NCBI GenBank assembly: GCA_036936605.1
Contig: JAUPFV010000003.1
Location: forward strand, 108,013,278-108,077,277
Reading direction: 5' to 3'
Length of the DNA: 64,000 nucleotides
Source: Limnanthes douglasii subsp. nivea
Lineage: Eukaryota > Streptophyta > Magnoliopsida > Brassicales > Limnanthaceae
Shown: positions 22,373-35,064 of the stretch, piece by piece
Layout: every line of letters begins with the position of its first letter
Numbering within the stretch: position 1 is the first letter of the stretch
Notes under the pieces: model-generated
Seen by the model: only the letters and a program-made list of their open reading frames with translations
Told to the model about the DNA's origin: nothing
Databases searched by the model: none
Program-made: the position numbers and the translations under genes

Positions 22373-22950
22373 ACATCTATGAAAATTTATTTGATTAAAA
22401 TAATGGTATTGAGAATCAACTTTTTTTTCTGGAGTCGTACTCGTAGAAATAGATAAAGTATACTACCGAATAGACGGGTGCGATTTAAATAAAATATGCG
22501 GTATATAGGTATAGCTAAACCCGTAATCCATCCCGTCTCTATTTTTCCAAACTCATACCCTAATCCGTATTCGTCGGGTAATAATATTTTTTTCCCACAC
22601 CCAAATCCGTCGGATTCGGGTACCCATCCGCGGGTACTATGGAAGTTTTAAAAATTCAAATATTAATATTTACATAAAAAAAATTATTTTTGAAAATATA
22701 GTGTATCTTAATAAGAAAATATATCTATTCATAATTTATATATAGTTTTGGTATATGTTATTAAATATTTTTCTTTTAATTTGATTAAAAATATTATTAG
22801 ATCTTCTAGAATTTGATATTAATTCCAACAAATAAAGGAAACATGTTTTAAAATATCAAATTTAAATATATTAGTAAATTATTTTTAATAATTAATATAT
22901 GGTTTGGTATATGTTAGTAAATATAATACCATTCAATCTAATTTTTTTGG
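22373..22950. other. Spacer with a CGGGT-rich tract, no gene
   Basis: 22480-22650 is rich in CGGGTA/CCCATCC motifs and resembles, in the same orientation, 29640-29795 on the far side of the LINE. The remainder up to the LINE is AT-rich with a repeated GGTATATGTTA(G/T)TAAAT motif (22750 and 22912). No coding signal is visible. Confidence 0.5.
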
Positions 22951-23283
22951 TGAGCTGATGGGTACGCTCCAAGAAGACGATCGGGTTTCCAAGAAAGCCC
23001 AAGAAGCAGCGTTTTACCTGATCTGAAGGCAATCCTCATCTCGAGGATTTCGATCAGCTCTCTACCACTCAATTTGAACCCTACCTCTCTCCTCTCTAGC
23101 TTCTCTCCTTTCGAATCTGAAAAAACCCTAGAATCACACACACAACCTCCTTCAAAATCCAAAAAACCTTCGCACATAACCTTCTTCAAAATCGTTTCTC
23201 ACGAGCCTTACCGTTACGAAGTTGATTCTGTTGTTTTTCTCGATCCGAAATCTACTTTGATTTGGATCTCAGGTTGTTGAAAG

Positions 23284-24937
23284 ATGAGCATGAATGGGGC
23301 TCAAGAAGATTTCCCTCAACTGAAAGGCGTTACTACTCCGAAGATGATTATGAATCCGACTTTCGAAAGCACTGAAGGAAAGAAGCCCTTTGCAGAAGTG
23401 GTTGGAGGCAGAAACAAAGAGTTCATTCACGAAGGAATCATACACGAGGAGCACGAGGACTACAAGTCAGTGCAGTTTCAACGAGCAGATAAGTTTTCTC
23501 TAACTAACATCTCAAAGCATACATTAATTGCTAAGTTCTCGTTTGGGAGTCCTACTCTCAGCGAGTTCAAAGCATACATTGCTGCATTTAGGTTTATAGG
23601 GTCATTCAGCATATCTAAATGGGACTATAAGCACTACTTCATAGAATTTGAACAATTAGAAGATGTAAAAACGTTTTGGAGTAAAACCATTAGATCGATA
23701 GGAAATTTATCTTCAGAATTCTTAAGTGGTCACCGGACTTTAACCCTAAAAAGGAGTCACCTGTGACTCCTCTTTGGATTTCATTACCTAAATTTCCTGA
23801 AATCTTTTATAACTCTGATTCTGTTAACCATATTGCTAAAGCAATCAGATTGCCTTTAGCAGTATGGGTCCCTAGAAATAACATTGCTATGTATAATTAC
23901 TATAAAGCTTGGGTTATGGTTGATGTTTCTAAGCCTCTTCCTCAAAGCATTTGGATATGCTTTGGTGAAGGGGATGGCTTTTGGCAAGATATTCTTTATT
24001 TGAAAAAACCCTTCTACTCTAAAACTTGTAAACACATAGGACATAAAGAAAGTCAATGTAAAAAAGAAGAATTGGAACAAAATTTAAATAAAAACAGAAG
24101 CAATAAAGATCGTATGAAAAACAAACAGAAACTGAGGTTGTTAATATTGAAAAATTTGCTGCGAATCGTGAAACTAACAAACAAGTTCAAACATTTGAAA
24201 AGAGTAAGAGTTTAACAGAAGATAGAGTATGTGAAAATGGATCTGAAAAGGTTATAGTATCTAGTCTATGTAATAGTCAAACTGATAATCAACACCTAAA
24301 TGTAATAGAAACAAATAATGTAGATAGAACAACACAAACAATTAAGGAATCTCTTGAAACAACTAATAATGGCATAACTAATATGACTAAATCACAAGAT
24401 CAAGATATAGCACAAACAGATAATGTACACAGTCAGTGTAATAATCAACTTGATTTTAATCACTTAAATGAAACAGAGATAGATAATGTACATAGATCAC
24501 CTCAAATGAGTATCCCACTTGAACATCAAAATAACAAAACTGTTAATCAATTAACAGAGTTAAGGGAAAGTACTAATAAGAACACACCTAGTGATATTCT
24601 AGAGCATCAGAATAACAATGTTAAAATTTTTAATCAACTGGAAGATTCTGTAAAAATTACTAATGAGGACATAATTAATGAAATTGAAAATATAAAATTA
24701 AATTACTCATTTAATATATTAACTGATGAAGAGTTTGAAGAGTTAGAGGATATTGTAGAAGCAGAACAGTTACCATTAGTAAGACCTAGTCTAAGTGAAC
24801 CTAATTCACCTAAGCAAAGAAAACTTAAAAAAGACTCCTTTAATGTTAATGTGAGAAGATCAGCAAGAAGTAAAACAATATCAAGAACAAGGAACTTTAA
24901 AGGATCAATAAGATCCTCACATAAAAGCTTTAAATGA
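23284..24937 (+). pseudogene. LINE ORF1: DUF4283-like RNA-binding protein with zinc knuckle
   Basis: Starts MSMNGAQEDFPQL. Residues about 75-160 (LIAKFSFGSPTLSEFK, WDYKHYFIEF, DVKTFWSKTIRSIG) form a DUF4283-like domain. After a frameshift near 23722 the reading continues FNPKKESPVTPLWISLPKFP and YNSDSVNHIAKAIRLPLAVW. It then reaches a knuckle KTCKHIGHKESQC at about 24023-24061, whose first Cys appears lost. A second frameshift near 24110 restores a long Asn/Gln/Glu-rich tail ending KSFK. The role is packaging of element RNA. The stop codon overlaps the ORF2 start as ATGA. Confidence 0.85.
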
Positions 24938-27900
24938 CTGTATATTTACTTAGTTGGAATGTAAGAGGAATTGGTAATAGAAAAACATTAAGAAGAGTAA
25001 AGAATTTGATTAAAAAAATTGCAGTTGATATCATAGCTCTTTAAGAACCTATGATATCAGCTGAGAATATTTCCTCAAACTGTTTGAAACTTGGTTTTGA
25101 ATCACAATATGCAAATATTAATAATAAAATTTGGTTGTTTTGGAGAAATGGTTATGAAATTGATGTCTTGGATAATTCTGATCAACTTTTAAACACTATG
25201 GTAAGATCTGATTGCCATAGTGTACGCAAAATGTAACAGATCTCATAGAATGCTTCTATGGGATAAATTAAGAAACATTTCTGTCACTAATCTACCTTGG
25301 CTTGTTGTTGGAGATTTTAACACAATCTCCAACACAAGAGAACAAATGGCATGTAATACTCTTTGCTCTAAAGGAATGGATGAATTTAATCTTATGATCT
25401 TAGACTGTAAATTAGAAGTCCCTGGATACATTGGATCAAACTTTACTTGGACAAATAATCATAAGTGGAAAAGGTTAGATAGAACATTGCATAATGATAA
25501 ATGGAGAGAAAATTTTAATATAACAAGGGTAAACCATTTGGCCAGAACATGTTCTGACCATTCACCATTATTAATTTCAGTATCGGTTAACTCTACATAT
25601 AAAAAACCATCATTTAGATTTCAGAATATGTGGTTAAAGCATGAAGATTTCCTTAAAACTGTAAATGATAACTGGTCTAAGCAGATTCATGATTCTTCTA
25701 ATATGTTTGTCTTTTGGTCAAAACTTAAAAGGCTTAAGAAACATTTAAAAACTTGGAATAAGAAAACATTTGGAAACATTTTTGATTACTTAAGTAAAGT
25801 AGAAGAAGAAATAAAAACTGCTGAATTAAGGATAGAAGAAAATGATTGTCCTGAAAACCAATCTAAATTAGCTAGTCTAAATGTCACATATTCTAAATTT
25901 CTTGAGAGAGAAGAAACTTATTGGAAACAGAAGAGTTATTCAAATTGGATTATAGATGGTGATAATAATACTGCAATGTTCCATAACTATGTAAAGAAAA
26001 GAAGATCTAAAAATATTATAAAGGGAATTCAGGAGAATAATTGTTGGATTGAAGATGATAGTCTTATTGGGTCTTCTGCTGTGGAATACTTTTTTAACTT
26101 GTTAAATAAAACTCCTATACAAAAAGTCCTTTCTTCAGTAAGAAATATTATTCCTAGAATTATATCTGTTGTAGACAATGATAGTATATTAATATTGCCA
26201 ACCTTAGATGAACTTTATGCTGTTATTAAGAGCTTGAATTTTGACAGTGCTTCTGGAGTTGATGGTTTCAACTCCAGATTTTACCTTTCTTGTTGGTCAG
26301 TTATAAAAGATGATCTTTTAAAAGCTGTTATAGATTTCTTTTTAGATGTAACATTACCAAAAGGTTTATTTGCTACATTAATATGTTTAATACCTATAAT
26401 CAAATCTCCTAATAATCAACTTCAATTCAAAGATTATGAAATTTAGGCTAGCTAAGTTACTACCCCTAATAATATCTAAGGAGCAAGGAGCATATGTAGA
26501 ACATAGGACCATTCAAGAGAAAATTTTAATAACTCAAGAGTTAGTTAAGGATCTGAATAGGAAAACTAGAGGAGATAATGTAATTATAAACCTGGATATG
26601 TCAAAATCATTTGATAACTTAGATTTTAATTTCATTTATGATGTAATGTGGTCATTTGGTTTTAGTGATCAAGTTATTAAGTTGATTAAGAAAAGCATAG
26701 AAAATGTTTGGTATTCAGTTATAGTTAATGGTAATTCAAATGGTTTCTTTAAGTCTGTCAATGGTCTTAGGCAGGGAGATCCTATATCTCCCTGTCTTTT
26801 CATTATAGCTGAGGAGTTCTTAATTAGGGGTGTGAATAACTTAATTAATCAACATAGTTCTATGTCATATAACATGAAAAGTTTAGTGAAAATAAACTGC
26901 CTAGCTTATGCTGATGATATCATTCTGTTTTCAAATGGATCACAAACAAGTATAAAGAAGTTAACTAAGTTCTTAGACACCTATCAAACTCTCTCTGGTC
27001 AGCAAATAAATAGACAAAAGACTACATTTATTACATCTTTAAGAATGAACAGAACAAGAGTAACATCCTTAGAAAGCATTTTAGGTTTTAAGCATGCATA
27101 CCTTCCTTTTACTTACCTAGGAATTCCAATTCACTCAAACAATCATTCAATTCATTTTGAGAAATTAATTGATAAGATAAGATGTAAAATCTCAGACTGG
27201 AACGCTAAAAACCTTTCATTTGGAGGTAAAATAACTTTAATAAACTCTGTTCTAATGTTTTACCCAATATACTATTTGCAATATATTAAGTTACCTTTGA
27301 AATCAATATCTAGGATTGAGAAGCTTCTAAATAAGTTTTTGTGGGGGTCTAGTGAAACAGACAAACATATAATATGGTCTAGTTGGGACAAATTGTGTAA
27401 ACCATATAATGAAAACGGATTAAACATCAGAAACATTAGAGATATACAAACTGCTTTTTCATTTAAACTATGGTTTAATTTTAGGAATAATAAAACCCTC
27501 TGGTCAAATATGATGCATTCAAAATACTGTAATAACATTCATCCATTGCAATCTATATTGAAAATATCAGATTCTAAATTTTGGAAAAGAATGTATGAAG
27601 TTAAAGAAAGAGCAGAAAAACATATAAGATGGAAGTTAGGTGATGGTAATTCTGATTTCTGGTTAGACCAATGGTATAGTTCTAAACCCTTAATAACTTT
27701 AACAGCACTCAATTCTAATCATTATACACAATCAAAGATAAATGAATTAATGTATGGAACATTGATAAACTTCTGAATATGCTGCCTGCTAAATATGTGA
27801 ATGAAATCATTAGAATAAAGTTTAATACATGCACATCTGACTCAATAATTTGGAAACTTTCAATTGATGGAAAATTCAACTTAAAGAAAACTATTAATGA

Positions 27901-28969
27901 AGTAAGATTTAAAACCATAACATCACAAATAAAAGATAAAATCTGGAATAATACTTCACCAAAGAAATGTTCTTTCATCCTTTGGAGAGTACTGAATAAC
28001 CTATTAAGTGTAGACATAAAGCTTCAACAGAAAGGTTTTTGTTTAGCATCTAAATGTACTAGTTGCCAAAATTTAGAAACCTTGAATCATGTTTTCGTAT
28101 CTTGTGAATCTGCTTGGTATATTTGGTCTTACTTTTTTGCTATGTTTAGTATAGATATAGGTAAGCATATGACAGTAAATAACATTATTAATCTTTGGTT
28201 ATTGTATACACCTAAAAGAATACATATCAGAACCATTCTACCTTCTTTGATTGTATACTCTATCTGGTATGCTAGAAATAGTTTCAAACATAAGGGTAAA
28301 ATCTTATCTCCCAAAAGGATTATTAATCATATATTATTCATGCTTTCATCGTTAGATTTAGGATTGCATTTGACTGGGAAGCATTGGTCAAAGGACCTGC
28401 ACTTAGCTAATGAGTTAAGATGTTTTAATCATGTTAAAACTTCTAAGCCATGTTTGTATGTTGCTTGGTCTCTGCCTATTTATAATAGACTCAAATTGAA
28501 TTGCGATGGTTCCTCTTTATACAATGGTGAGTCTAGTTATGGTTTTATCATTAGGAACAACTTTGGAACTATTGTAATAGCTAAAGGTTATATAATTGGG
28601 AAGTGCTCTCCTCTATTTGCTGAAGTTTTAGCTCTAATAAATGGTCTTATGTATTGCAATGATCATAATTTAACATCTGTAGATATAGAGATAGATTGTC
28701 TGAGTTTATTCAACATTCTCGCAATAGGTAAACACCCTTGGCATTTGAATCAAATTCTTCAATATTTCAGATCATTGATAAAACCACAGATGACTTTAAA
28801 ACACATATATAGAGAGCAGAATTCTGCTGCCGATTGGGTGGCAAAACATGCATTAAAGATAAGGTCTAGATTTATAGTGGAATCAACACATTCATTGAAT
28901 GAATTGAATGCAATTACATTGCTTGAATCTTTAAATCTGGGTTATTTTAGATTCTTTGAAGATGACTAA
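24934..28969 (+). pseudogene. LINE ORF2: endonuclease, reverse transcriptase, zf-RVT, RNase H
   Basis: The start is the ATG at 24934, overlapping the ORF1 stop by four bases. The endonuclease opens MTVYLLSWNVRGIGNRKTLR, but a TAA at 25042 replaces the expected Gln before EP. A shift near 25210 leads into VYAKCNRSHR, VVGDFNTIS and CSDHSPLLIS (endonuclease catalytic regions). RT follows: a short deletion/frameshift at 26440, then NLDMSKSFDNLDF, LRQGDPISPCLF, YADD (26907-26918) and YLGIPIHSNN. Another shift near 27770 leads to zf-RVT (CTSCQNLETLNHVFVSC) and RNase H (LKLNCDGSSLYNGESS, FAEVLALING, IDCLSLFN, REQNSAADWVAKHA). The original protein would be about 1340 residues. It makes and inserts cDNA by target-primed reverse transcription. 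Confidence 0.88.
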
Positions 28970-29220
28970 TTGGCTTGGCAAGTTGAAAAACTTGACCTAC
29001 ATGGCTTCTGTTTTGCAGGATAAGGAGCAAGGATGGAGTGAACTATAAGCTACAAGTACTATATGGTGTGCAGCAAGGGGATGGAATGAAGACACAAGAT
29101 GGCCTAGGATGAATGAAGTACAAGAATCACAAAATTGTACAATAAGATAGTTAAGGATGTTCAAAATGTATCAGAAAGATGAACATATGTAATGACTTTC
29201 TTTTAACATCAATAAAAAAT
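28970..29220 (+). other. LINE 3' UTR
   Basis: Non-coding tail after the RNase H stop, ending in ACATCAATAAAAAATATATT. The similar ending TTTCAATAAAAAATGG closes the related LINE on the minus strand at about 30890, supporting this as the family's 3' end. Confidence 0.6.
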
Positions 29221-30883
29221 ATATTTTCAAAAGAGATATTGAAAAATCAAATTCAATATTTAAATGTAGAATGATATTTGTCAAAATATACTATAATCAT
29301 TTTAATTAGCAAATATTTTGTTTAAATGTATATTGATATTTTGTTTAAATGTATATTGATATTTTGTTTAATTAACAAATTTAGGATGATATTTTTCAAA
29401 ATATACTCATTATTCTCAGTTTTGTAGAGATAAAAAACAAAATATTTGAAAAAAATAAATTTAAAAAATAAACTAAATGTTTAAATTTAGAATAATACTT
29501 TTTCAAAATATATTATATATATTAACAAATAATAAATTATTGTTGGCATTACATAATACAAATACTAATATCAGTAATTTTATTTTAAATTTTGTTAAAT
29601 AATATTAGATAATTTATTTTTTTACATAATATTAATTTAGCGGGTACCCGTCGGGTATTACTTAAACCAATAACCCATCCCAAACCCGGCGGGTAGTAGA
29701 TTTTCAAACTCACAACCTATCTGCGATTTTTTTTTAAACCCATAACCCGGGTCGGTTCGGGTAGGGTACCCGCGGGTTTGGGAAAAATTACCACCCTTAA
29801 TGTTATGCCATATTCTAAATATGAAAAAAAATGTTTGATATGAATAGTAATTTTTTTTGTATTTTTATAGTTTCAAATCTCATCAATTTCAAAATTAATT
29901 AGTCAGCCATTAATGAATTGTTTGTTATTTAAGTTTTTTTATATAATTTTATTAATTAAATAATAAAATAAAATAATATATATCAATGATTTATATAATT
30001 TTATTAACCGTATTTAAATAATTTATTGATTTTCTTTAAATAATAAACATTTATACTAAATTTATTAATTAAATAATTATATATAAATAATAAATTTGTA
30101 TAAGTTTAAAAATCATAGGTAGGTAATTTATTAACTCTATTGAAGAAATATTTAAATAATTATATTTATATAATAAGATGATATAACGTTTAAATTATAA
30201 GATGTGATTTGATTACTAATTGTAGTTAAGGTTTGAAGTGATTTGGTTATTAATTTTTAGATTTTTTTCATATATTAATTTTATTTTGTTTGTCCAGATT
30301 TTAATAGATGATTTATCTTGATTTGTTTACAAAATGTTGGGAAAGTCTTTTACATCTATTTTCAGATTTTCGGAGTCTAATACTTCTATTATCAGAAATA
30401 AATCAAGTTGAAAAGAAGTCAAATTCTTAAGTACCGTCAGAATAACTTACTTCTACTCCTTTGTCAAATGATCAATCATCTTGGAATAACATATTAAAAA
30501 AGGGATAAAAATAGATATTCATTTTGATTCTTAAGTGAAACATTGTATACTCTTACTATATAATGCTGAAATATTTATTTTTTGTTAATTTTTTATATAT
30601 TATATGCGGCATACTCTTACTTTCAGTCCTGGATCCGCCATTAGATGTATATAATTTTTATTTTTTAAGATTGTTATATATTTTTTCACAAAAAGAGAAT
30701 TTTTATTAAATTGCTAAGTTAGTAAATGTTGCAGAAAACTAGTATAAGGTAAACTAGGAAATAACAGAGAAACAGTTTGGAGATTATAAAATTGAACCAA
30801 AAATTGGTTTGGAAACAATTTAAAAAGCTATAATTAGCTATGAAACTAAAGGTTGAGGAAGAGCAGCTTGAGGTTCTCCTGGA
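29221..30883. other. AT-rich stretch without genes
   Basis: Holds a 23-bp tandem repeat ATTTTGTTTAAATGTATATTGAT starting at 29315 and 29338 (partial third at 29361). It also holds a CGGGT-rich tract at 29640-29795 with ...TTACCACCCTTA at its end. The rest is AT-rich without coding signal. Confidence 0.5.
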
Positions 30884-31911
30884 GATTTGTCCATTTTTTA
30901 TTGAAACTTGATCAAAACCAACAAAAAAGATTTAAAAATGAAAAGTCATGAGTTTTAGACCTACTTCCAGATGTTAGAACCCTTAAACATGCATGAATAA
31001 CAAGAACACTTTTAAGATATGGAAGTTTAAACTAGATTTTCAACCTTAAGTAACCAATATGTAAACTTTCTAAGAAAATAATTGCTCTTAACTAACGAAG
31101 AGCATTAGAATGAGACATATTAAAATTGGAGTTCTCTTTAAGAGCTTATTTAGCAAGCCAATCGACTATTAAATTTTGCTCCCTATAAATACGCCTTAAG
31201 GACATAAAAAGAGAAATAAGATTTCGACAACAAGTGACTAAAGGATTTAAGAATCAAGAATCGTGATCAATAGCTAAAGAATCAAATAAAAATTTACAAT
31301 CAATGTCAATACAAACACAGGTTAAACCAAGATTATAACACATTAATAAACTGTCAAGCAAAGCTCTGGTTTCGGCTATAATATGAGTTTGTTTCCCATA
31401 TAGCTTACTACCAGAGGCAATCATAGCACCATTAGACTTTCCAATTAAGAAACCTCCACTGGCTTCACCATTGAGAGCACAAGCACCATCAAAATTGACC
31501 TTAAATCTATTAACAATAGGGGGATATCATTCGATATAAAGGGTAGTCTCTTTATTAGGAACATGATTAAAACAATGTAAAAGATGAGCAATTTTATGAT
31601 CCTTGCTCCAAATTTTGGTTGAAAGAAAGTTAGCAAAATCTAATTTGAAAATCATGTGATTATACTTAGATATTGATGTTATTACACTTAGACTTATTTC
31701 TGGCATTCTGGATACTCTAAACTATGATTGTTGGGATAATAGTTCTCATTTGGGTCTGTTTAGAAGTTGAATTAAACCAAATATTAATAATGTGAGATAT
31801 AGTCATGTGATTTTCAATGAAGATGTCAAATAAACTCGAGAAACGCTTCCAAATTTCAAATGAAATTTTACAGTTTGCAAACAGATGGTCTATAGTTTTA
31901 TTAATAGGATG
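30884..31911 (-). pseudogene. LINE ORF2 3' part: zf-RVT, RNase H and 3' UTR
   Basis: On the minus strand the fragment opens INKTIDHLFANCKISFEIWK (zf-RVT Cys/His region) and ISHIINIWFNSTSKQTQMRT. It proceeds to RNase H with VNFDGACALNGEASGGFL and, near 31340, a decayed 'AETRALLDSLL' helix. Then come IDIDCKF and YREQNLIVDWLAK. In-frame stops are numerous. The 3' UTR ends near CAATAAAAAATGG. Confidence 0.82.
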
Positions 31912-32267
31912 TGGAGTGGATTATTTCTGATTGAGGGTAATTTAGTAAAGTATTTTGAGAATTTAACGTTTAAGGTGGAGTGTACTGAGATAATTAAGGT
32001 GTGTGCTTGCATTAAATTTTGATCACCCTCATTATTAAAAGTGGTTGGGGTATTTATACTTAATTAATGACCCATGGGCCTTTCGGGTCGGGTTATGGGT
32101 TTGAGTTAAGTTTAATAATCCATAAACTCAAGATATGAGATGACCAACACATAGCTTAGTCACATTCCACTAAATATTTCATGCTCGGTTTATTATGGCA
32201 GTGGCTTGGTCCAAACTGCCCTTCGGATAAAGGTAAGTTGTTGTGTAAAAAATATTCGACCTTATGA
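31912..32267 (-). repeat. 3' LTR of the older gypsy element
   Basis: Matches 40613-40974 throughout: TTGAGGGTAATTTAGTAAAG, GTGGTTGGGGTATTTATACT and AAACTCAAGATATGAGATGA are shared. The outer end carries a small insertion (TGGAGTGGATT for TGTGGATT). The inner end is adjacent to the polypurine tract (plus-strand GTAGCCCCTTT, 32268-32278). Confidence 0.93.
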
Positions 32268-32280
32268 GTAGCCCCTTTAG
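32268..32280 (-). other. Polypurine tract
   Basis: The minus strand reads AAAGGGGCTAC directly before the 3' LTR. The same AAAGGGGCTAC precedes the 3' LTR of the younger element (60538-60548), as expected for plus-strand priming. Confidence 0.8.
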
Positions 32281-32707
32281 GTCTTGCACATAATATTTGG
32301 AATAGCTAATCCATAAAAATAGGAATCAATGCATTTCCAATGTGTCCTTCTGATCTACATTTGTATCCAAACTCAATAGCTCACCTTTTTCTGTTAAGAA
32401 TTTCAAGAGTCAGCCCGATCGGAATTTGGTGGGACTGATTTTACCGTTAAGAATTTCAAGAGTCTTTTTTTTAACTTGAGACACATGTCAGGCTCTGGTT
32501 CGACTTCTCAACCGTTTTTCTCCTAGATTCTCGTACCTACTAGGCTAGAAAGTTACTTAGGGTGTACGGTTTGTCTTCCCCTAGGTAATCTTTTTAATTT
32601 GTTTACAGTTATTTAACTCGATTTCACTGTTACATTGTCTTAAAAAATACAAACACTTCTAGAGAGAAAAATATTAGTACTCTTTTCAAATTGTGTTCGA
32701 GTAATTT

Positions 32708-34501
32708 ATGTTCACAACCAGAAACGCACTAGTAAAAGGGTGTTGGCTAAATTTGTCTGAATTGGAGAGAGCGAGAAAAGTTGCAAGAGATAAAAAAAAA
32801 TTTAATGGTCTTCTCGTCTCTCCTGGTGAAGAAATCAATCAACCAAAAGCAAACACAGACCAAGGTTCATCGTCATCAAAGATATCTAAGGCCAGAAAAT
32901 TGCCTTTTGTCCCAACTCTTTCTCCTCTTCAATTAGGATCCTCCATTCAAGAATCTCAGAACCTTTTCCCTAAAGAAAAGGTAGTTTTCAGTGTTAGGAA
33001 ACTTTTACCCTTCATTGCCATGGGTTCAGACGTTAAGAAGTCTCTTGAGAAGAACACCCCTCGCCGAAGCACCTGTGCCAAGTTAAACGCATGGGCTTTG
33101 AAGAAATGGGAGAATGGTTTCCACAGGTGCTTTACCTCAGGGAACTTTGTAAGGTCTCACCTGCAGAATACTATAGGGAGAAGGGACCTCAGCTGGGAAA
33201 AACTGACTACTCCTCCTCCTGCAGATGTCATTCTGAATAGGACTGAGGCTAAGGACACCAAACTTTATTTTCCTTCCAGGGTCAAAGATCTTAGCCATCT
33301 GGACAATATGAAGAATAAAGAAAAGAAGAAAACCACAACAGACCCACCTCACCCAACTAACGAAGGGACCGGATTGGAGAACCAAGGAGGAATCAATGTT
33401 GTTTTGCTGGAAGCAGTCGAGGTTACTGTCAAAGAGGCTGGTGGATCAGACAACCCACCAAAGATCACAAAGAAGGATAAAAAGCGCAAGACATGCAATG
33501 ATGAATAAGTTGTAAAGAAGAAGAAAGTTATTCTGGGAACAAAGGTAATTTTACATCCTTCTGAGCTTCCTCCTCCGGTTCTTGCTGATCCTACTCTTCA
33601 AGAAGAAATTCCACACAACCTTTATTCCGAGTAGGCCAGTATTGATGGAGAGGTAAATCTCGATGCATTTCAGAATATTAATATATATTTTAATGAGCAA
33701 GACACTAATGAATTTGCGAGGCCTTATCGTCCTGCTAATTCATCCAATGTTGTGACCCAAAATGGTGAAACGTATGTGATATCGAGTGAACAAGACACCC
33801 TGAAGCATGCCCTTTTAGGTTACATCTTCCCGGTAGTCGACCTGGAAAGGCAAGTAAGAGACCAAACCAGTACCATAAATTCCCTAACTTCGGAGAATCA
33901 AATCTTAACAAACAGTGTCTCCGCCGCTCAGCAAAGCATAGAATCCTTAAAGAAGGAAAAATAGGATCTAGCTGCTAAATTGCTCAAGTTAGAAGAGGCT
34001 GAAAAAGATCTCCATACCAAGTATTCCAAATTAGAAACTTCTTCTTCTAATGAAATCAAAGCTCTGAAAGAACAACTAGAGACTAGAGACAAAATTGTCA
34101 AGACTTTATCTAAAGACAAAGTCAACCTGGAGGGTCTTCTTGCAAAGAAAACAGAGGATAATACATCTCTTAGTAAAGAAGCCAGCTGAAGAGATAGCTA
34201 CTGGAATAGAGAAGTATGCCTTTAGAGTGGTGGACTCTTTGGAGAAAGAGACGATAGAATCAAATTCGACATGGTCTTACTATTCCATGAGAATTTTCCT
34301 AAGAGGACACTTGGTCCTTTGTGGAATTTGTGGAATACGATGACCTCCTTTTTCGTACAATGGGTGATGGTGATAAACCCAACTACTCAAGTGGGGAAAA
34401 GTTTTGAGGACAACGAAGGAGTTGGTGAGAATTCAAGTGTTGAACTCAAAAGTTCGAAAAAAGATGATGGTGATAAAAAGACCGAAGGGAACAAGCCCTA
34501 G
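32708..34501 (+). pseudogene. Antisense extra ORF (aORF) of the older gypsy element
   Basis: Runs on the plus strand, opposite to its host element. It starts MFTTRNALVKGCWLNLSELE and reads openly for 266 codons to 33508. It then continues in broken frames through an acidic/Lys-rich linker, a coiled coil (33752-34189, e.g. KLETSSSNEIKALKEQLETR) and a tail starting MVLLFHENFPKRTLG. The same protein is encoded at 57195-60110 in the younger element. After FIAMGSDV this copy jumps straight to NAWALKKWENGFHRCFTSGN, lacking about 1.2 kb that encodes the central gypsy-type 'Transposase_28-like' domain of the other copy. Its function is unknown. Confidence 0.8.
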
Positions 34502-34944
34502 GGTTGTATTGTTATGCTATGTGTTTTTTGTTGAAAAACTAAAGTCCTTGGATGGTCAAACATCTTGTTGCATTTTTTGTTTAAAAACTATTTTTAAAAC
34601 TTAAAGTCATTGAATGGTCAAGGCATTTTGTGAACCATGGATCGGGTCTACTCCGATTAGACTTTAATTTTATATTTCCCTTTGTGTAAATTTTATTTAA
34701 CTTTTTACTGCCAATGTTTATATGGCCTCTGATATTTCAGATATGCTAAGTAAGTGTGTTGAATAATTATGATCTCATATGTTTGACAAATGTGATCAAG
34801 TATTTAACGTATCCGATCAACTCAAAGATGTTTGAGAGTTGGGGTGTTTAATAAATATTTAATATTTATCCACCTTTCACTATAATTAAGTCAATAAGAA
34901 TTTTGCACGAGACTTTTGAAGATGGAATAAGATATTATTGAAAA

Positions 34945-35015
34945 CTCGGACACCTCGTTAAAACCTCCTTGTGCCACAAGGGTAGGAAAGAGTATGCCCC
35001 CCTAATATTTACATT
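34945..35015 (-). other. Conserved noncoding block after pol (older element)
   Basis: On the minus strand, GGGGGCATACTCTTTCCTAC, CCTTGTGGCACAAGGAGGTTTTAACGAGGTGTCCGAG matches 56740-56796 almost base for base, just after the integrase stop. Its role is unknown. Confidence 0.75.
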
Positions 35016-35064
35016 GACACTTAAAAAGTAAATATTTACAAGAGAGTTTTATTCTAAGTATAAC

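Larger units (their letters stand above)
22951..29220 (+). mobile_element. Best-preserved LINE, about 6.3 kb
   Basis: A C/T-rich 5' UTR (22951-23283) is followed by ORF1 (23284-24937), ORF2 (24934-28969) and a 3' UTR with an AATAAA-like signal near 29213. ORF1 has DUF4283-like and zinc-knuckle regions. ORF2 has apurinic-type endonuclease, RT, zf-RVT and RNase H domains, the usual layout of plant L1-clade LINEs. Several frameshifts and one internal stop inactivate it. The related copies at 13500-16560 and 30884-44935 are more decayed. I found no convincing target-site duplication. Confidence 0.9.

Noticed and set aside
22400..29300. Target-site duplication for the intact LINE
   Set aside because: Candidate AT-rich matches around 22920-22950 and 29220-29260 are not convincing above background.
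33137..33385. 82-codon minus-strand ORF
   Set aside because: Lies opposite the longer antisense extra ORF on the plus strand and shows no recognisable domain.
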